This document shows positions 34,094 to 45,905 of a stretch of 64,000 nucleotides of DNA, piece by piece (the stretch's first letter is position 1; each line of letters starts with the position of its first letter). Source of the DNA: Terfezia claveryi. Its lineage: Eukaryota; Ascomycota; Pezizomycetes; Pezizales; Pezizaceae. The position numbers and the translations under genes were made by a program. The DNA lies in NCBI GenBank assembly GCA_015179025.1, contig WHUX01000049.1, positions 186,001 through 250,000 on the forward strand, read 5' to 3'. The notes under the pieces are model-generated. The model was not told the DNA's origin. It searched no databases and saw only the letters and a list, made by a program, of their open reading frames with translations.

Positions 34094-35672
34094 ATGTCTA
34101 CAACTGCCGAAGAGAACATTCTATGCGTTCTCAGTGAGGATGGCGATGAGCCATTCGACATCACATTCACCAAAAACAATACCATTGCTTAATTGAAGGA
34201 AGCAATCCACCAAAAATGTGCCACCCAGCTCTCACATCTCCAGCCCCATCAAGTCAAACTACACCTTGTATCAGTTGGGGTTACAGTCGATGATGTTGAT
34301 ATCAAAGGCACTGTGAGTATAGAAGCCCAGCCACCGGTAGTAACAGACATTGACACCACTCAGAGGACTGTGCCGGAAGGCAGTATGGCAATGGCAAAGG
34401 TCAGGTGGACGTTGCAGAAATTTATTGGAGACAAAGATGTCAATATAGTCTACGTGTTTGTGAAATTCTCGCCACCACCACAAAAGAAGGATGCAGAACT
34501 AGCGACTTTAAAGGAGGACCATCGGTTTGATTTGATTGTTGAACCAAAACGGATTCTTTCAATTTCTTGGACTGTCAACATAAATACAGCAACGCTAAAT
34601 GAGCTGAAGGAGAAAATTTCCAAGGAATACTACCCACATCTTGACAGTACTCTCCTCAGACTCACTCTGAAACCAAAGAGCAGCAAGCCGTTTTCACCAG
34701 ATTCAGATAAAGACCTTCGAGTTTTGCTCCGTGACCTGGTTCAGGCAAATGAAAAGGTACTCATAATTTCGGTGGAAACTCCTCAAAAACTATTTTCTGA
34801 ATGGTGCTTGAGCGCAGTAAAAGAGCTATATGGCATAACTGGCAAATTCCCTAAATACAAATGTGGTCGCGCACCCATCGTCAACACGAAAATTCTCCCC
34901 TCTCTTCTGGATATTCTAAACGATCTCCATCATTACTCCAATCCTTCCTGAATCCACCGAAGCCACTGCCTCGCTGTACGTTCACAGCATTCTCAATAAA
35001 GTGGCCGCCGACTTCTTGTCGTCGAACTCGTCATCAGTGCCGGGATTTGAATTGGCCTCTGACACATTGGAACCGATATTTATCATCAAACCACAAAAAC
35101 AAGTAACGGGAGTGTACGGAAAGGGGCCAGTCGACTATGCCATTGATTTGAGCAATGGTGTCACTGTGGGCGTTACAGAAGTCAAGCGAGAGGAAAACGC
35201 CATCACCAAGGGTCTGGCACAGAACGCGGTTCAGATAGAGAGTGCTTTGTGGGAGTCAAGGAAAAGGAAGCGTGATACTTGTGATTTAGATGGCACTGAT
35301 AACAATGAAGTGCCCAATTATTGCTTTGGGATTGTTACCAATGCAAAAGAGTGGTTCTTTTTGAAATGCACGTTTGTTAATGGTAGGACCAAGTTCATTG
35401 TATCACGCTCTTACACGGTGAGCTACGGGAAGGAATCCACGAAAAATGATGTTGAAGTTCTTGCATATAATAGCATAACGTCGGGAGTTATGAGATTTTT
35501 CTTGGCATCACGTGCATATTTCTCAAACCATAACCGTAGAACTAGTCATATAGGACTTATATCCAACACACTCGACGAACTCGCTTGGTGTCTCCTGTTA
35601 ACAGCATTTCCGCTGCTTCCGGAGGTGGTGACTCTTCTCGGAATCTTTTTAAAATCCCTAGGCTCATATTAG
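34094..35672 (+). pseudogene. Crinkler-type gene: ubiquitin-like start and PD-(D/E)XK end, broken
   Basis: ATG 34094 opens MSTTAEENILCVLSEDGDEP and FDITFTKNN, matching the beta-strand pattern of the Crinkler N-terminal ubiquitin-like domain. A TAA at 34190-34192 interrupts where the conserved LK-helix begins, and the same frame continues (LKEAIHQKC...) to a stop at 34951. The remainder is in another frame (to 35672). It carries a nuclease-like core: YGKGPVDYAIDL supplies the Asp and VTEVKRE the E-x-K, followed by ITKGLAQNAVQIESAL, a PD-(D/E)XK arrangement. The two breaks are a stop (consistent with CAA to TAA) and a one-base frame change near 34940. Neither looks like an intron. I see no P-loop in this copy. 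Family call moderate, nuclease core likely. Confidence 0.62.
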
Positions 35673-36797
35673 CTCTGCACTTAATGGCTTCTACATATGT
35701 TGAACTTAACATTAAACCACTGTTGCTGTGTTGCCTTTGGATGTCCTTGTGCATGCAAAAACAACTGGAAGCGCTCACTGTCTGTTGGATCAACCTCTCG
35801 ACGGCGGAGTGATTTGGGGTCTACTCTGTGTTGTTCAAGCAGGCTAGGTTCGATTGCAATTGAACTGATAGATGTATCCATTGTAGATGTAGAGATCAAA
35901 GTAGAAATCTCCGCACTCTGCAAATTTTCATAAGTTGGGTCCGCCCCCATGCCACTATTGTAGATATGCAGGGTGTATTGTTAGCACTTCGCAGGATTGG
36001 AACTGGTAAAATGCTATGTATGCTACAACAGAATTATGCTATTTTCGCCATAGTCCCAAACTCGGGACCAGGGGGTACTATGGTAATAGCCAGTTTATGC
36101 ATATATAGAGGTGCTATTATTGTTGAATATACTCGGTAAGCATGTGATGATAACATATAAGCGTACACCCAATATTCATGTAAAGGTATAGGTACGATTT
36201 CCTAATACAGAAATTTTTATAACACTGATTACTAACTAGTCTAATGATTAGTCTAGCGGGTACCAACTGATCATCTTATATATATATAGGAAGTGGAGTT
36301 CATTAGTAGGCCTCCAATCAATCAAATTGCAACATAACACCTGAGCTTTAATAACGCAAGTACCCCTACCTCTATCAGGCTTGCGCTGTTTTATCTTTGC
36401 CATTTATAGTAGCTAATCAGTATTCAAACTGTTCAACACTACTAACCATGATTAGAGTATTTAGCATTTTGATATAGCTTAACGTAGTCAACACTATTGA
36501 ACAGTATTGGAGAGTTCAGGGTAACTTTTGAAAATCCTAATCAATACTCAACTGGTTTAATAGTGATGAGCACACTGAACATGGCTAGCGAGTTAGCGAG
36601 TACTGGTCTGTATAGCTAATCAAGTAGTGCTTAACACATGTATTGATTTATCGGAGGACTTGTTTATTTGAGTCTGATCAAGTAGCGCTCATCACACTTA
36701 TTCATTTACTGAAAAACCCGTTCATCTGGGCCTGGATGGGCTGAATAAGGACTATGTTCGGAGCACGAGACTATGTCAATAAACCCGTGTTATGGGT
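35673..36797. other. AT-rich gene-poor region
   Basis: No gene recognised; a TATATATATA run lies near 36278. Weak direct repeats such as AGTCTGATCAAGTAGCGCT/CTAATCAAGTAGTGCT occur around 36610-36690. Confidence 0.4.
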
Positions 36798-37330
36798 AGT
36801 CTGGTTATGCGGGGGGCATTTCTACCTACAGTTGTAAGACGCTTAGTTGATTTGTAATTGAAGTCAGGTGATAACCCGGGATCCCACCATTAGACTGGGG
36901 ATTGGACCGTTCCCAGTGGTTGTGCCAAGTCTCATGCCTGAGGTGCGGGAAAGTCTCCCACCGCAGCACGCAATTGGTATTCAGAATTTTTGACTTCTTT
37001 CGATATCATTGGATGGTTGCCTTTTTGAGATAGTCCTTTTTTGGCCCATACCTGTTCTGGTATCTCCCAGTCTACCCTTTTTGTCATTAAGCTAGTCCTA
37101 TCTTGGTATTCTCCCTACCACACCATTTTTAGTCTAGTTATCATTTTTAGATCGAGTCCCATGAGATCGAGACTACCAACAGGCAGCTGAGGCAAGCCCT
37201 TGTCATGTAGTGCTGCAGACAAAAATTTCGGATATTTGAAGTTTGGCTTGGATGCTATGCTGGGTAGTCAAATATATATATGTACGGTCATTTGCCTCCT
37301 CGCTAAACAGAAATTCATAACATCGCTCCC
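36798..37330 (+). repeat. 150-bp block joined to promoter-like module, copy D
   Basis: 36798-36950 repeats the block that precedes the CRN-like gene at 34094. From 36952 it continues into the dispersed module (GGGAAAGTCTCCCACCGCAG through GCAGACAAAAATTTCGGATA and AAATATATATATGTACGGTC) and then an ATG at 37341 (MQHHPSSSPSAQPP..., 45 residues). Its coding part runs into the 3' end of the convergent CRN-like gene. Confidence 0.65.
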
Positions 37331-37464
37331 AAACAATAAAATGCAACACCATCCTTCTTCTTCACCAAGTGCACAACCACCAGCACCGCCTACCCCCACA
37401 TCCGGTGGCTACAAACTCAAGCGACACCACCAGGACCGCATAAAGCACCTTCCTGCCAAGTCCC

Positions 37465-39862
37465 TTAATCCATAAAAAGTTGCTCTTCAGAGAGCTGCAA
37501 CATACTTTGCTTCACTTCCCCCGACCAGGGAGGGAACCCTGTCTTAGGAGTAAATGTTTGGGGCCCCTCCATCTTGGTGCCAACTGGAACAACAAAAACA
37601 AGGTTTGCAAGACCTCTCCGAGCTTCCATAGGAAGTATCGCTCGAAGTGCGTCAATGCCTGAGGTTTTAACATCATGTGATGATGCAACTGTTATTTGGA
37701 ACATAATTGTTACTGAGGGATCCTTGGACTCGGACGCGGTAGGTAAGGTATATCTTGAAAGGGTGAAACTGTCAACAGCAGTTTGATTTGATGCTAAGGG
37801 GCGAAAATAGATATTCTGCCTCTCAGCGCAAACACGTCCTGAGTATTTCGTGTGCAAGGTCTGCCCTAACTCAGGTAACGTGCGGAACTCCTCCCAGCCA
37901 TTAATAGTAAATTCAGTTCGAGCGGCAACCAGTCCCGTATTGCTTTCCTTGTTTAGTGGCTGCCCCAAGGAGAACTTTGCGTTCCTTTGGAAGTACTGAT
38001 GGACTAATGATTCAAATATCTTTCCAGCCCCAGTCCTCAATGACGGAACTTCCATCAATCGGTGATAGAAGGCACGCTGTTGAGACTTTCGTGTAGCCAT
38101 GACCTCTACACTCAGAAGCTCACTTATGTATGGAGTTGCAATCCTAACATCATAGCACACACCACAAGATTCCTCAGGATCTATTGAAACATAAAAGAAT
38201 GCCTTGAAAGACATTTCTTGAGTGATCGTGATGTCTTCCAGGGTGCTCAATGGTCGAGCTTCTGTAACCATCTCTCGGATAGCCATTCGCACCTCCTTAT
38301 CATATTGGTTCACCTCATTTATCCAATCCTCGCTGTCACCTTGAACATCTATCTTGTCAATTAGTAGTCTAGGAACCCCCCCATATCTTGCATACAAGAA
38401 TCGTACGCGTGTTAGGGGTAATGACTTAGTTAGACTGTGTGTAGTTAAAGTTAGTAAGATTTGGCGTAACTAAGTGATCAAATATAGAATTGGACTTGGC
38501 ACACTGAATTGTATCCGCGCAGACTTTTTCAATTATTCTAAAATTATTGAGAGGCACTGGGCCACTCGTATTTGCATCTCAGGCAAAAACGACAAAGGGC
38601 AAAACAGGTAGTAAAAATAAATGCACGTTACCTCAGCGATGCCACCTGATGCCACTTCCAGGGGCTCATAGTCATTACTCTTGCCTGAGACTCCTTTCGC
38701 CATCGACTTTGCTTGAGCCGAGTTGGGGATGCTGACCATATTACCATCCAGTCTCGGTCCGCAAATGCACTACCAAACTCTGGAATTGGTTCATCATCTA
38801 CTAGAGCCCAAACATCCATGTCCTCGTGAAAGCTTTGATCACTTGGAGCCCTAGACCCAGTTTCTATAAAACTGACACCAGATTCTGAGAATAAGAAATA
38901 CCCCTGCCCCTTTACCCACCATGGTTGGATTGCAGTAACTTGTTTCCTAGCGAGTCTCTCAAAGAGAAGAAAACTTCCGGCATAACTCTTGCCTGAATCT
39001 CATTAATTAGACAAAATAACCAGGGTGGGTGAGTTAAGGGTAGATACCAATCCCAGGTACCCCAGTCAAAATCAAGTGCCGAGGGGGTGGTTTGTATGCC
39101 CTAGATTTAGTCGAGAGAAATTTCCGATAGCGATCATTGAGAGAGCTCGCCTTTGTTGAAACCTTCTCATATGCTGGAAGAATGGCAATTTTGTCCTCAC
39201 CAGCCGGGAGAAGGGCTCTTAGCCAATAGGGATATTGTGGATGCTGTGTAAGGTCAAGGTACTTCTGCTTCACTATTTCACCTTCAGGTGGTTCACTGGT
39301 TTCCAGTGTGGGTTCCAGGTCCATGTAATCATCGTGTTCTAAGTCCTCAGGGTCTTGCAATCCAGTAGCGTAACTAGGCTGCTTGGTGATTCGATGCTCC
39401 TCTGTAAAAATGACCTTATCATAGTCCTCTGGGCGGCTTTTGATGCCCCATACCAAGTCCCATAGGAGAGAGAGCCCTAGAATGTTGAAACAATCAGCAT
39501 GTTGAAAGCAATATCAAACCATGTTCTTGCATATACCTTCAAGATTCTTTGCTTGATTTTTGATTGGGTCCCGTGCCTCAAGCTTCTCTGAGATTAAACC
39601 TATTTTGAGGTTAATTTAAACAGTTCCAACCAACACCGGTTGTTATCTTACCAAACCCCTTGTCCAACTTCTCCCCTAACTTCTCAAACCCCTTATCCAT
39701 CTTCTCAAATCCCTTATCCATCTTCTCAAACCCCTTATCCATCTTCTCAAACCCCTTATCCATCTTCTCAAACCCCTTGTCCATCTTCTCCCCTAACTTG
39801 TCAAACTTGTCCCACACTCCTTCCATCTTCTCCACACTCTGAGATACTTGGTTAGGGTTCAT
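37465..39862 (-). CDS. Crinkler/RHS-type NTPase with heptad-repeat N-terminus, apparently intact
   Basis: Six exons (39862-39652, 39599-39537, 39476-39048, 38992-38632, 38564-38505, 38434-37465) sum to 2094 nt, exactly 698 codons. The ATG at 39862 is preferred to an upstream GTG. Residues about 10-65 hold five perfect or near-perfect copies of a seven-residue unit (MDKGFEK), predicted to be a coiled coil, in place of the usual CRN ubiquitin-like domain. The P-loop is split by intron 3 and becomes GVPGIGKS on splicing. Walker B is MDVWALVDDEP, followed by WMVIWSASPTRLKQSRW and RYGGVPRLLID, then GAGKIFESLVHQYFQRN. This order is typical of Crinkler-RHS-type proteins. No N-terminal signal peptide is obvious. 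Introns are 52-70 bp; the last has a TACTAAC branch point. Splicing of exons 4-6 is my best fit, not proven. Confidence 0.68.
39656..39815 (-). repeat. 21-bp tandem repeat inside CRN exon 1
   Basis: The plus strand shows repeated CCCCTTATCCATCTTCTCAAA units of 21 bp, encoding the seven-residue heptad of the protein on the minus strand. At least five adjacent units differ by 0-2 bases, so expansion is recent. Confidence 0.85.
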
Positions 39863-40167
39863 TTTCACTTGTTGTGTGTATCAGAGGATATTTGTAGAGT
39901 GTAGTAAAGGTTGGTTGGTGGCTGTACAGTGTCGGGAGGTTGCAGCTAGGGAGAAACTAGAGAGTTCTGCACTTATATACATGTCACCATTGCCAAGAAG
40001 ACTACGAATGTTTAGCTAAAAGTTTTGTGAAACTTGATGAGTTAATCTGGCTTGCCACCAGTCGGGGAGGGGTAGGGGGTAGCAAAGTAGAGGGGAAGCA
40101 AAGGGGGCCTTCTATCCCCAGACTTTCTTGAATGTAAGCAGCCCCTCTTTCCCTCCAACGAAGTAGG
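39863..40167. other. upstream region of intact CRN-like gene
   Basis: Probable promoter; no copy of the dispersed module is found here, unlike the other CRN-like loci. GGGGAGGGGTAGGGGGT-like G-rich sequence lies near 40061-40080. Confidence 0.35.
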
Positions 40168-41205
40168 TTTTTAACAAAAAATATATATATATATGTTCTG
40201 GTCCGTTCCGGGATTCAGTCCATACCGGTATGGACTGGGCCGTTGCGAGATTGCCGGGCCGTTCCGGGATGGCATATATGTGCACTTAGCGATGAACGAA
40301 GGCAAATTGAGTGGAAACCGAGTCTATTATATTTTATACATAACAAAAGCTCAAACTTCACTACGAGTAATCTCATGATACCTCTCGTTCATAGTACTAT
40401 AGGTCTAGTTCTTTTCTGCATACAGCAAAGTATCACGAACATGTTACATCATGCTCCAAAGCCACCTGTTTCCCATCATTATTTTCCTTCCATCGCAGAT
40501 TGATTGCTGGAAAATCGCCTGCTGGGGCCAAGTTTGGGTCTCGCAGGTATGCCTTAATTCTGCGATACCTAGGTAGTTCTTGTTGGTCACCATGTACTTG
40601 TATTGGATATTAAGGAATTACATCTCAAAGGTCACCTGGGATTTACTTCAATAATTGCGCTTTGAGATCGAGTGAAACCTAGGGGGTGAAACTGATCCAA
40701 ATCAATAGCACCATTATCTTCTGACCAACTGACATTATGGTAAGGGCAGGAATGTCGTGGTATGGTAATGCCGCGGTGTGCTCTGGTAATGTCAGTGTGC
40801 AAAATATGTTACGTTGAACAAGTGTGTTGCGTTGAAGAAAATTCTCACGAACTAAAGGTTTTAATTCCGTAACGGACCAGAACATTTCTCTACATAATAA
40901 CTTTCAATTCGGGTATACCTCTACTGAGTATTTTTTTTGGATAGGTCGCCTATGTTATCTCCGATGTTCTTTGACCAAATGTTGCTACAATATAAACTTC
41001 ATATCGGATATGTCCCTATTCAGTAATTATAATGTCGCTGTGGCCGCTGTGGTGTTGTAGTAAATCCCTGTTGCCATCCGTGACATTGAACAATTTAATC
41101 CCGTAACGGGTCCGTTGCGATATCCAGTCCATACCGGTATGGACGGAATCCCGGAACGGACCAGAACATATATATATATATATTTTTTTTGTTAGAAAAC
41201 TACTT
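40168..41205. mobile_element. 1.04-kb inverted-repeat element without coding capacity
   Basis: The left end is AACAAAAAATATATATATAT, GTTCTGGTCCGTTCCGGGAT, then GTCCATACCGGTATGGAC. The right end (41097-41205) carries the reverse complement of the same blocks. A third copy of the CGGACCAGAACAT motif is at about 40873. Internal frames lack domains. Target duplication cannot be defined because of the flanking TA runs. Confidence 0.65.
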
Positions 41206-41796
41206 CTGCTCCTTACCTTTTTTTCTTTTTTCTCCAGCGAAGCAGCCTCTCTTTCCCCCCGGTTATATGCGTTTAGCATATAAGTAATGGGGGGAAAGCG
41301 AAGGTAACTGACTTCCTGTCACTTGCCTGCCTTTTCCATAAGGAACGCACCCTTTTACATATATGCTAACGCATATATCCTTTCCCTATCCCCCCTTTTG
41401 CACATATATTATATATGAAAAAGGAAAGGGGGGGAGGGGGAGGGGTGAGGCGAGTTGTCAACTAGTTTAAAAGTCTTCCTCTCTTGAGCTCGACCCTGTT
41501 CTCGTGCCAAGACTCTAGGTACATATCTGTCGCGAAATAATTATTTCTGCTGCGCCAGCTAAGAGTCTGGTAAACACCTCCGAAATTGACTCTAAGTCAG
41601 CTCCGCACAATGCCAACACGCTATGCAATAGGCTAGTGGCTTCGGAGCAGAATATGTAATACAAGCCTCTACTGAATACAAGCCTATACTGCTGCGAGTG
41701 AGCTTATACTGCTCCCAGCAAGCCCATACTGCCCCGAACGAGCCCATACTGCCCTATTCCTCTAGAAATGGATCCACTTGTGCCCAATTGCTGATC

Positions 41797-42165
41797 AAAT
41801 CGCTGCTTCAAGACTGTAACACTATATAGTTGATATCCTATGTATAGGCGCTTATAACCTCCCCTCTTGCCCCCCCCCCAACTATCATAAATGTACACCT
41901 GAACTCCGGAATAGCTTGCTAGCTCCCTAATTCACAGGTTAATCAGATAGCCAAAGAAAATCTTGCTCCGGGAGCAAATCGCTGCTCCAAGAAGTGGATA
42001 GTTGATATCCTATATATTAGCGCTCATAACCCACCCCCCCCCCCCCCACTCCCCTCCAACTATCATATATGTACACCTGAACTCCGGAATAGCTTGCTAG
42101 CTCCCTAGTTCACAGGTTAAAAAGAATAGCCAAAGAAAATCCTGCTCTAGGAGCAAATCACTGCT
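41797..42165 (+). repeat. tandem duplication of about 180 bp
   Basis: 41797-41967 and 41978-42165 share AATCGCTGCT, GATAGTTGATATCCTAT-like sequence, a C run (9 versus 14 or more), AACTATCAT-ATGTACACCT, GAACTCCGGAATAGCTTGCT and AGCCAAAGAAAATC. The C run differs in length between copies. Confidence 0.8.
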
Positions 42166-42339
42166 CCGAGACTATAATACAGTGGTAGTTGAATGCACAG
42201 AGCAATATAAGCTCGAGGCAATATAAGCTCGCTCGCAGCAATATAGGCTCGTTTGTTTGGTAGTTATAGAGCTCGTTCAGCTCGCTCTGAGGATCTAGAA
42301 GCAAGCATTCGGACCATATTGGACAGATTCTAGCCCAAG

Positions 42340-42810
42340 CATGAATACTCATGCCGGAGATGTCTGAATTCACATGTTCGAGATGTGTGAATACTCATGC
42401 CGGAGATGTCTGAATTCGTATGTTCGAGATGTCTGAATGCACATGCCGGAGATGTCTGATTGCTCATGCCGGAGATGTCTGAATGCTCATGCCGGAGATG
42501 TCTGAATTCGCATGTTCGAGATGTCTGAATGCTCATGCCAGAGATGTCTGAATTCACATGTTCGAGATGTCTGAATACTCATGCCGGAGATGTCTGAATT
42601 CGCATGTTCGAGATGTGTGAATACTCATACCGGAGATGTCTGAATTCGCATGTTCGAGATGTCTGAATACTCATGCCGGAGATGTCTGAATTCGCATGTT
42701 CGAGATGTGTGAATACTCATGCCGGAGATGTGTGAATACGCATGTTTGAGATATCTGAATACTCATGCTGGAGACGTGTGAATTCGCATGCCAGAGATGT
42801 CTGAATACTC
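42340..42810 (+). repeat. 23-bp minisatellite, about 20 copies
   Basis: Units of the form AGATGT(C/G)TGAA followed by either TACTCATGCCGG or TTCGCATGTTCG. Starts at 42381, 42404, 42427 and 42450 confirm the 23-bp period. The two unit types alternate in most of the array (46-bp higher-order period). The period is not a multiple of three, so frames through it are not coding. Confidence 0.88.
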
Positions 42811-44273
42811 GGCTATCAATATTCAATCCTATACAGTAGTGTATGTTCTCTCCGCTAGGAGTGGAATACCTCTATACCCGAGCAGGATTGTATGACCTGG
42901 AGCAGGACTGGAGCAGGAGTAGATGAGCTGGAGCAAGATTATATGACCTTGAGCAGGATTTTATGAGCCAGAGAAAGGTTTTATAGCTCTGAAAGGTCTG
43001 CTCTGGGCATTGTGGAGCTGGGCGGAGCAAAGCAAAGGTATGGGCTAAACAAAGTGCTGCTGTTCTGTGTCAGTATTTGCTCCATTATCATAGAAAAAAA
43101 TAAATAAATAAATAAATGTGAAATGCAGCTCATAACAACGCTAGTACCTCCGAAACAGGCTATGCACACGCTAACATCTCCGGGAATCTTGGCACCGGAG
43201 ATGATTTCGGAGATGATTTCGGAGGTGTATAGTCCCAGATCTCTTCTGATTAAATCGCAGAAGCGAATGCCAAGATCAGGCTAGAGTCTGGGTACAAGAA
43301 CAGCTCGACCCCCCTCTCTCGCATTCACACAAATATTTATATCTAAATAAAATCAATAGTTTTTCCCCAATTTTGGTGAAAAATGTGCCGCAAGCTTTAA
43401 TTAGATTTTGATTAATATTCAAAGTATATTTGAACGAGGGAAGGGGGGCGCCACTGGCTTTTCCCCAAAATATATATATGTTGATGGCAAATGGGTGGCA
43501 TTATTTCCTATTATAGATATTTTCCTCATTAGTCTCTCTACAAGGGGATTTCGACTCCGAAACCTTTAGGTACCCCTGCACCTCTTCGCTGGTTTGCCAA
43601 GCTCGAGGGTCGGGTGCCGAGACTACCTGCAGAGTACTGGTATGGTATGCCAAAAGAGGACTAGCACGACTCCCAAAATGGTAGTCTGCAAGACCAGAAA
43701 TAGTAGGGGCCAAATCGGGACTGTCTAGTGTGACTTCCCAAAAAGGTAATCAAGCAATACTAGGCAAAATAATTGCAGTTTGACAAAAGAGCCAATTCCT
43801 GTGGGCAGTTGCAACATGCCGCTATAAGCCGGTCTGTTGTTCCACTGAATAATTGGAAGGAGACGGACAAAAAGGAAAGGGCCACGGGTGTCAACGAAGA
43901 ATTATGTCCGGCACGTAAGAGGGCTTTCTCATGGCGTAATCCGCTTGTCTCCAAACCCCGGGACCGACCAAGCAGTAGATTCATGGAAGTGGTCTCTGTC
44001 GAGCGAATTTTAAACATGTATTATAGCCCCCTTGGGATGCCAACAGCTGCCTGTTAAGTTATCCTTTCGTCGCTAGTACACAAGTAATCTTGGTTCGAAA
44101 CATATTCTCCACAAGTCAAGTATGGCACATGAGGACAGTCTACAGTGGAAGTCACATATCTACTTATAGTGATACGCCCCAGGGAATCACGTCTTGCTAT
44201 CGATGTTAAGCAAATGTTAGGCAATTAATCGACAATCTCCCGTGCCAGTTTCCAGTGGTCCATCAGAGCATCA
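42811..44273. other. gene-poor region with possible hAT-like scrap
   Basis: 43645-43721 repeats 15173-15251. A plus-strand frame at 43773-44057 ends ARKRAFSWRNPLVSKPRDRP, which faintly recalls the hAT transposase C-terminal 'R-FS...R..L' motif; this is too weak to call. An (AAAT)n tract lies near 43087-43106. Confidence 0.3.
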
Positions 44274-45372
44274 CTACTTCCCCCTTTTTTTAGTGTCAGG
44301 GTGTTTCTCCAGACACCCCAGGGCCCTATCAATGGCATCCTGGGACGTACAATCTGGCCCGTAGGCAAATTTCACCTTTGTAGGCCTTCGGGACCGGAGG
44401 TTCCGATCACTCGGTGTAACCTGTCTTTTCACCCTTGACCTTTTCTCCCTTCGGCCCTCTCTTCCGTACCCTTCTCCTCCATCATCCTCTTCACCACCCT
44501 TTCCTTTGTCCTCCTCGTCAACTCCCCGAACCCTCTTCTTGCCCTTGGACAGTGTTGGCTCACTCACTTGCGGAGGCGGTCTGGACCACAACTTATTGAG
44601 TTGGGCGCATTTCATATCTAGAACGCCAGGGACACCAATTGTCACATCCTCTTGTCCAGGCCTGCTAATTGCTCGTGGTTCACAAGGTTGGAAAAGACCC
44701 AAAAGGGCCTTAATAATTACGGCAGTGGGTTCGCCGCCCCATATCTTGGCCAATTTGAGGGTTTGAGTGACAGTTCCACTAAGGAGAAGCCCTCTGAGAG
44801 GATGCAAGGTTGATAAAGTACTATAACTTTATCTATGTTCGGAAGGGTTCTGAGCTGCCTCTCCCCCCTCAAGCCAGCTCGCCTGCGAGATTGATAATCT
44901 CGCTGTTCATGCCGGATGTACACATTCAGAGTTTCCTCCGTCGGCACCATTACCCAGCTGGGATGTGCTGCGTCAAAGGCACGGTGGCACCTAACACACA
45001 GCAGAATCAAGTTGTCCAGATGTGCAAGATATGTCAGCGTGGCTGGGAGAACATTGATGCCTTTATAGTAGAGGAACTATACATATAATTAGCGTTATGC
45101 ACAATAGATTGATAACCATGTAGCATTTCACGCACTATGGGGGTGGCGATTCTTGAGATATGATGCGCAACCTCCAAAACACCAGATCCAGTATCAATAC
45201 ATCCACATAACCAGCAGGTACCGCCCTCCCTCTCAGCGACTTCTGATTATTTAGTGGTTGAGGTTGGGTCAGTAAACGAGGCCGAGCCCACACCTGGGAT
45301 ACTTGACCGCGTGCTTGACCGGCTTCCGGTGGTACTGCTTCCAGCTAAAACTGCAGCCATGTTGCCGCCCGC

Positions 45373-45860
45373 TGTTAGTGATTGAATGCCGTACATTCAT
45401 TCATTCCGCCCATGCCTTGCTATTCCACACGCAGCGACCTTCGGCCTGCAGATCTTATGGCAAGCAACGGCCTTCTCAGGCATTGCGTGCTTCGGCCTTC
45501 ACAGGCATTGCGTGCTTCGGCCTTCACAGGCATTGCGTGCTCTGGCCTGCAGATCATATGGCAAGCATCGGCCTTCACAGGCATTGCGTGCTTCGGCCTT
45601 CACAGGCATTGCGTGCTACTCATATGTCCTTCTTCTTCTTCACTTTCTTATGTACGTTCATTCATGTATATATATCTCGTTCGTTTCCAGTTGGATAGAG
45701 ATATATGAATCACATAAAAACGCATCTCTTCGCTGCAATATATCTCTTCACTTCTATATACTCTTCTCTACGTGACAATCTCACTTCGCTCATTCGTATT
45801 ATCCTTCAGTGGACTTTTGGATCTCACTGCTGCCTATACCTCCCTCCTTTATCTCTTAAA
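45373..45860 (+). repeat. 5' LTR of Copia element (488 bp)
   Basis: Begins TGTTAGTGATTGAATGCCGT and ends CTCTTAAA. Contains tandem 25-bp units (TTCGGCCTTCACAGGCATTG, then CGTGC). It carries one more unit than the 3' LTR. Apart from that I see one substitution (45739 T versus 50433 C). Confidence 0.92.
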
Positions 45861-45905
45861 GGTTCTGAGCCCTCTACGCTTTGACTCTCTACGAACAAGC
45901 ACAAC

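Noticed and set aside
42340..42810. CRISPR-like array
   Set aside because: Units are directly adjacent with no unique spacers and the genome is fungal; it is a minisatellite.
43773..44057. hAT transposase C-terminus
   Set aside because: Only a faint 'RAFS...R..P' resemblance; not enough to call.
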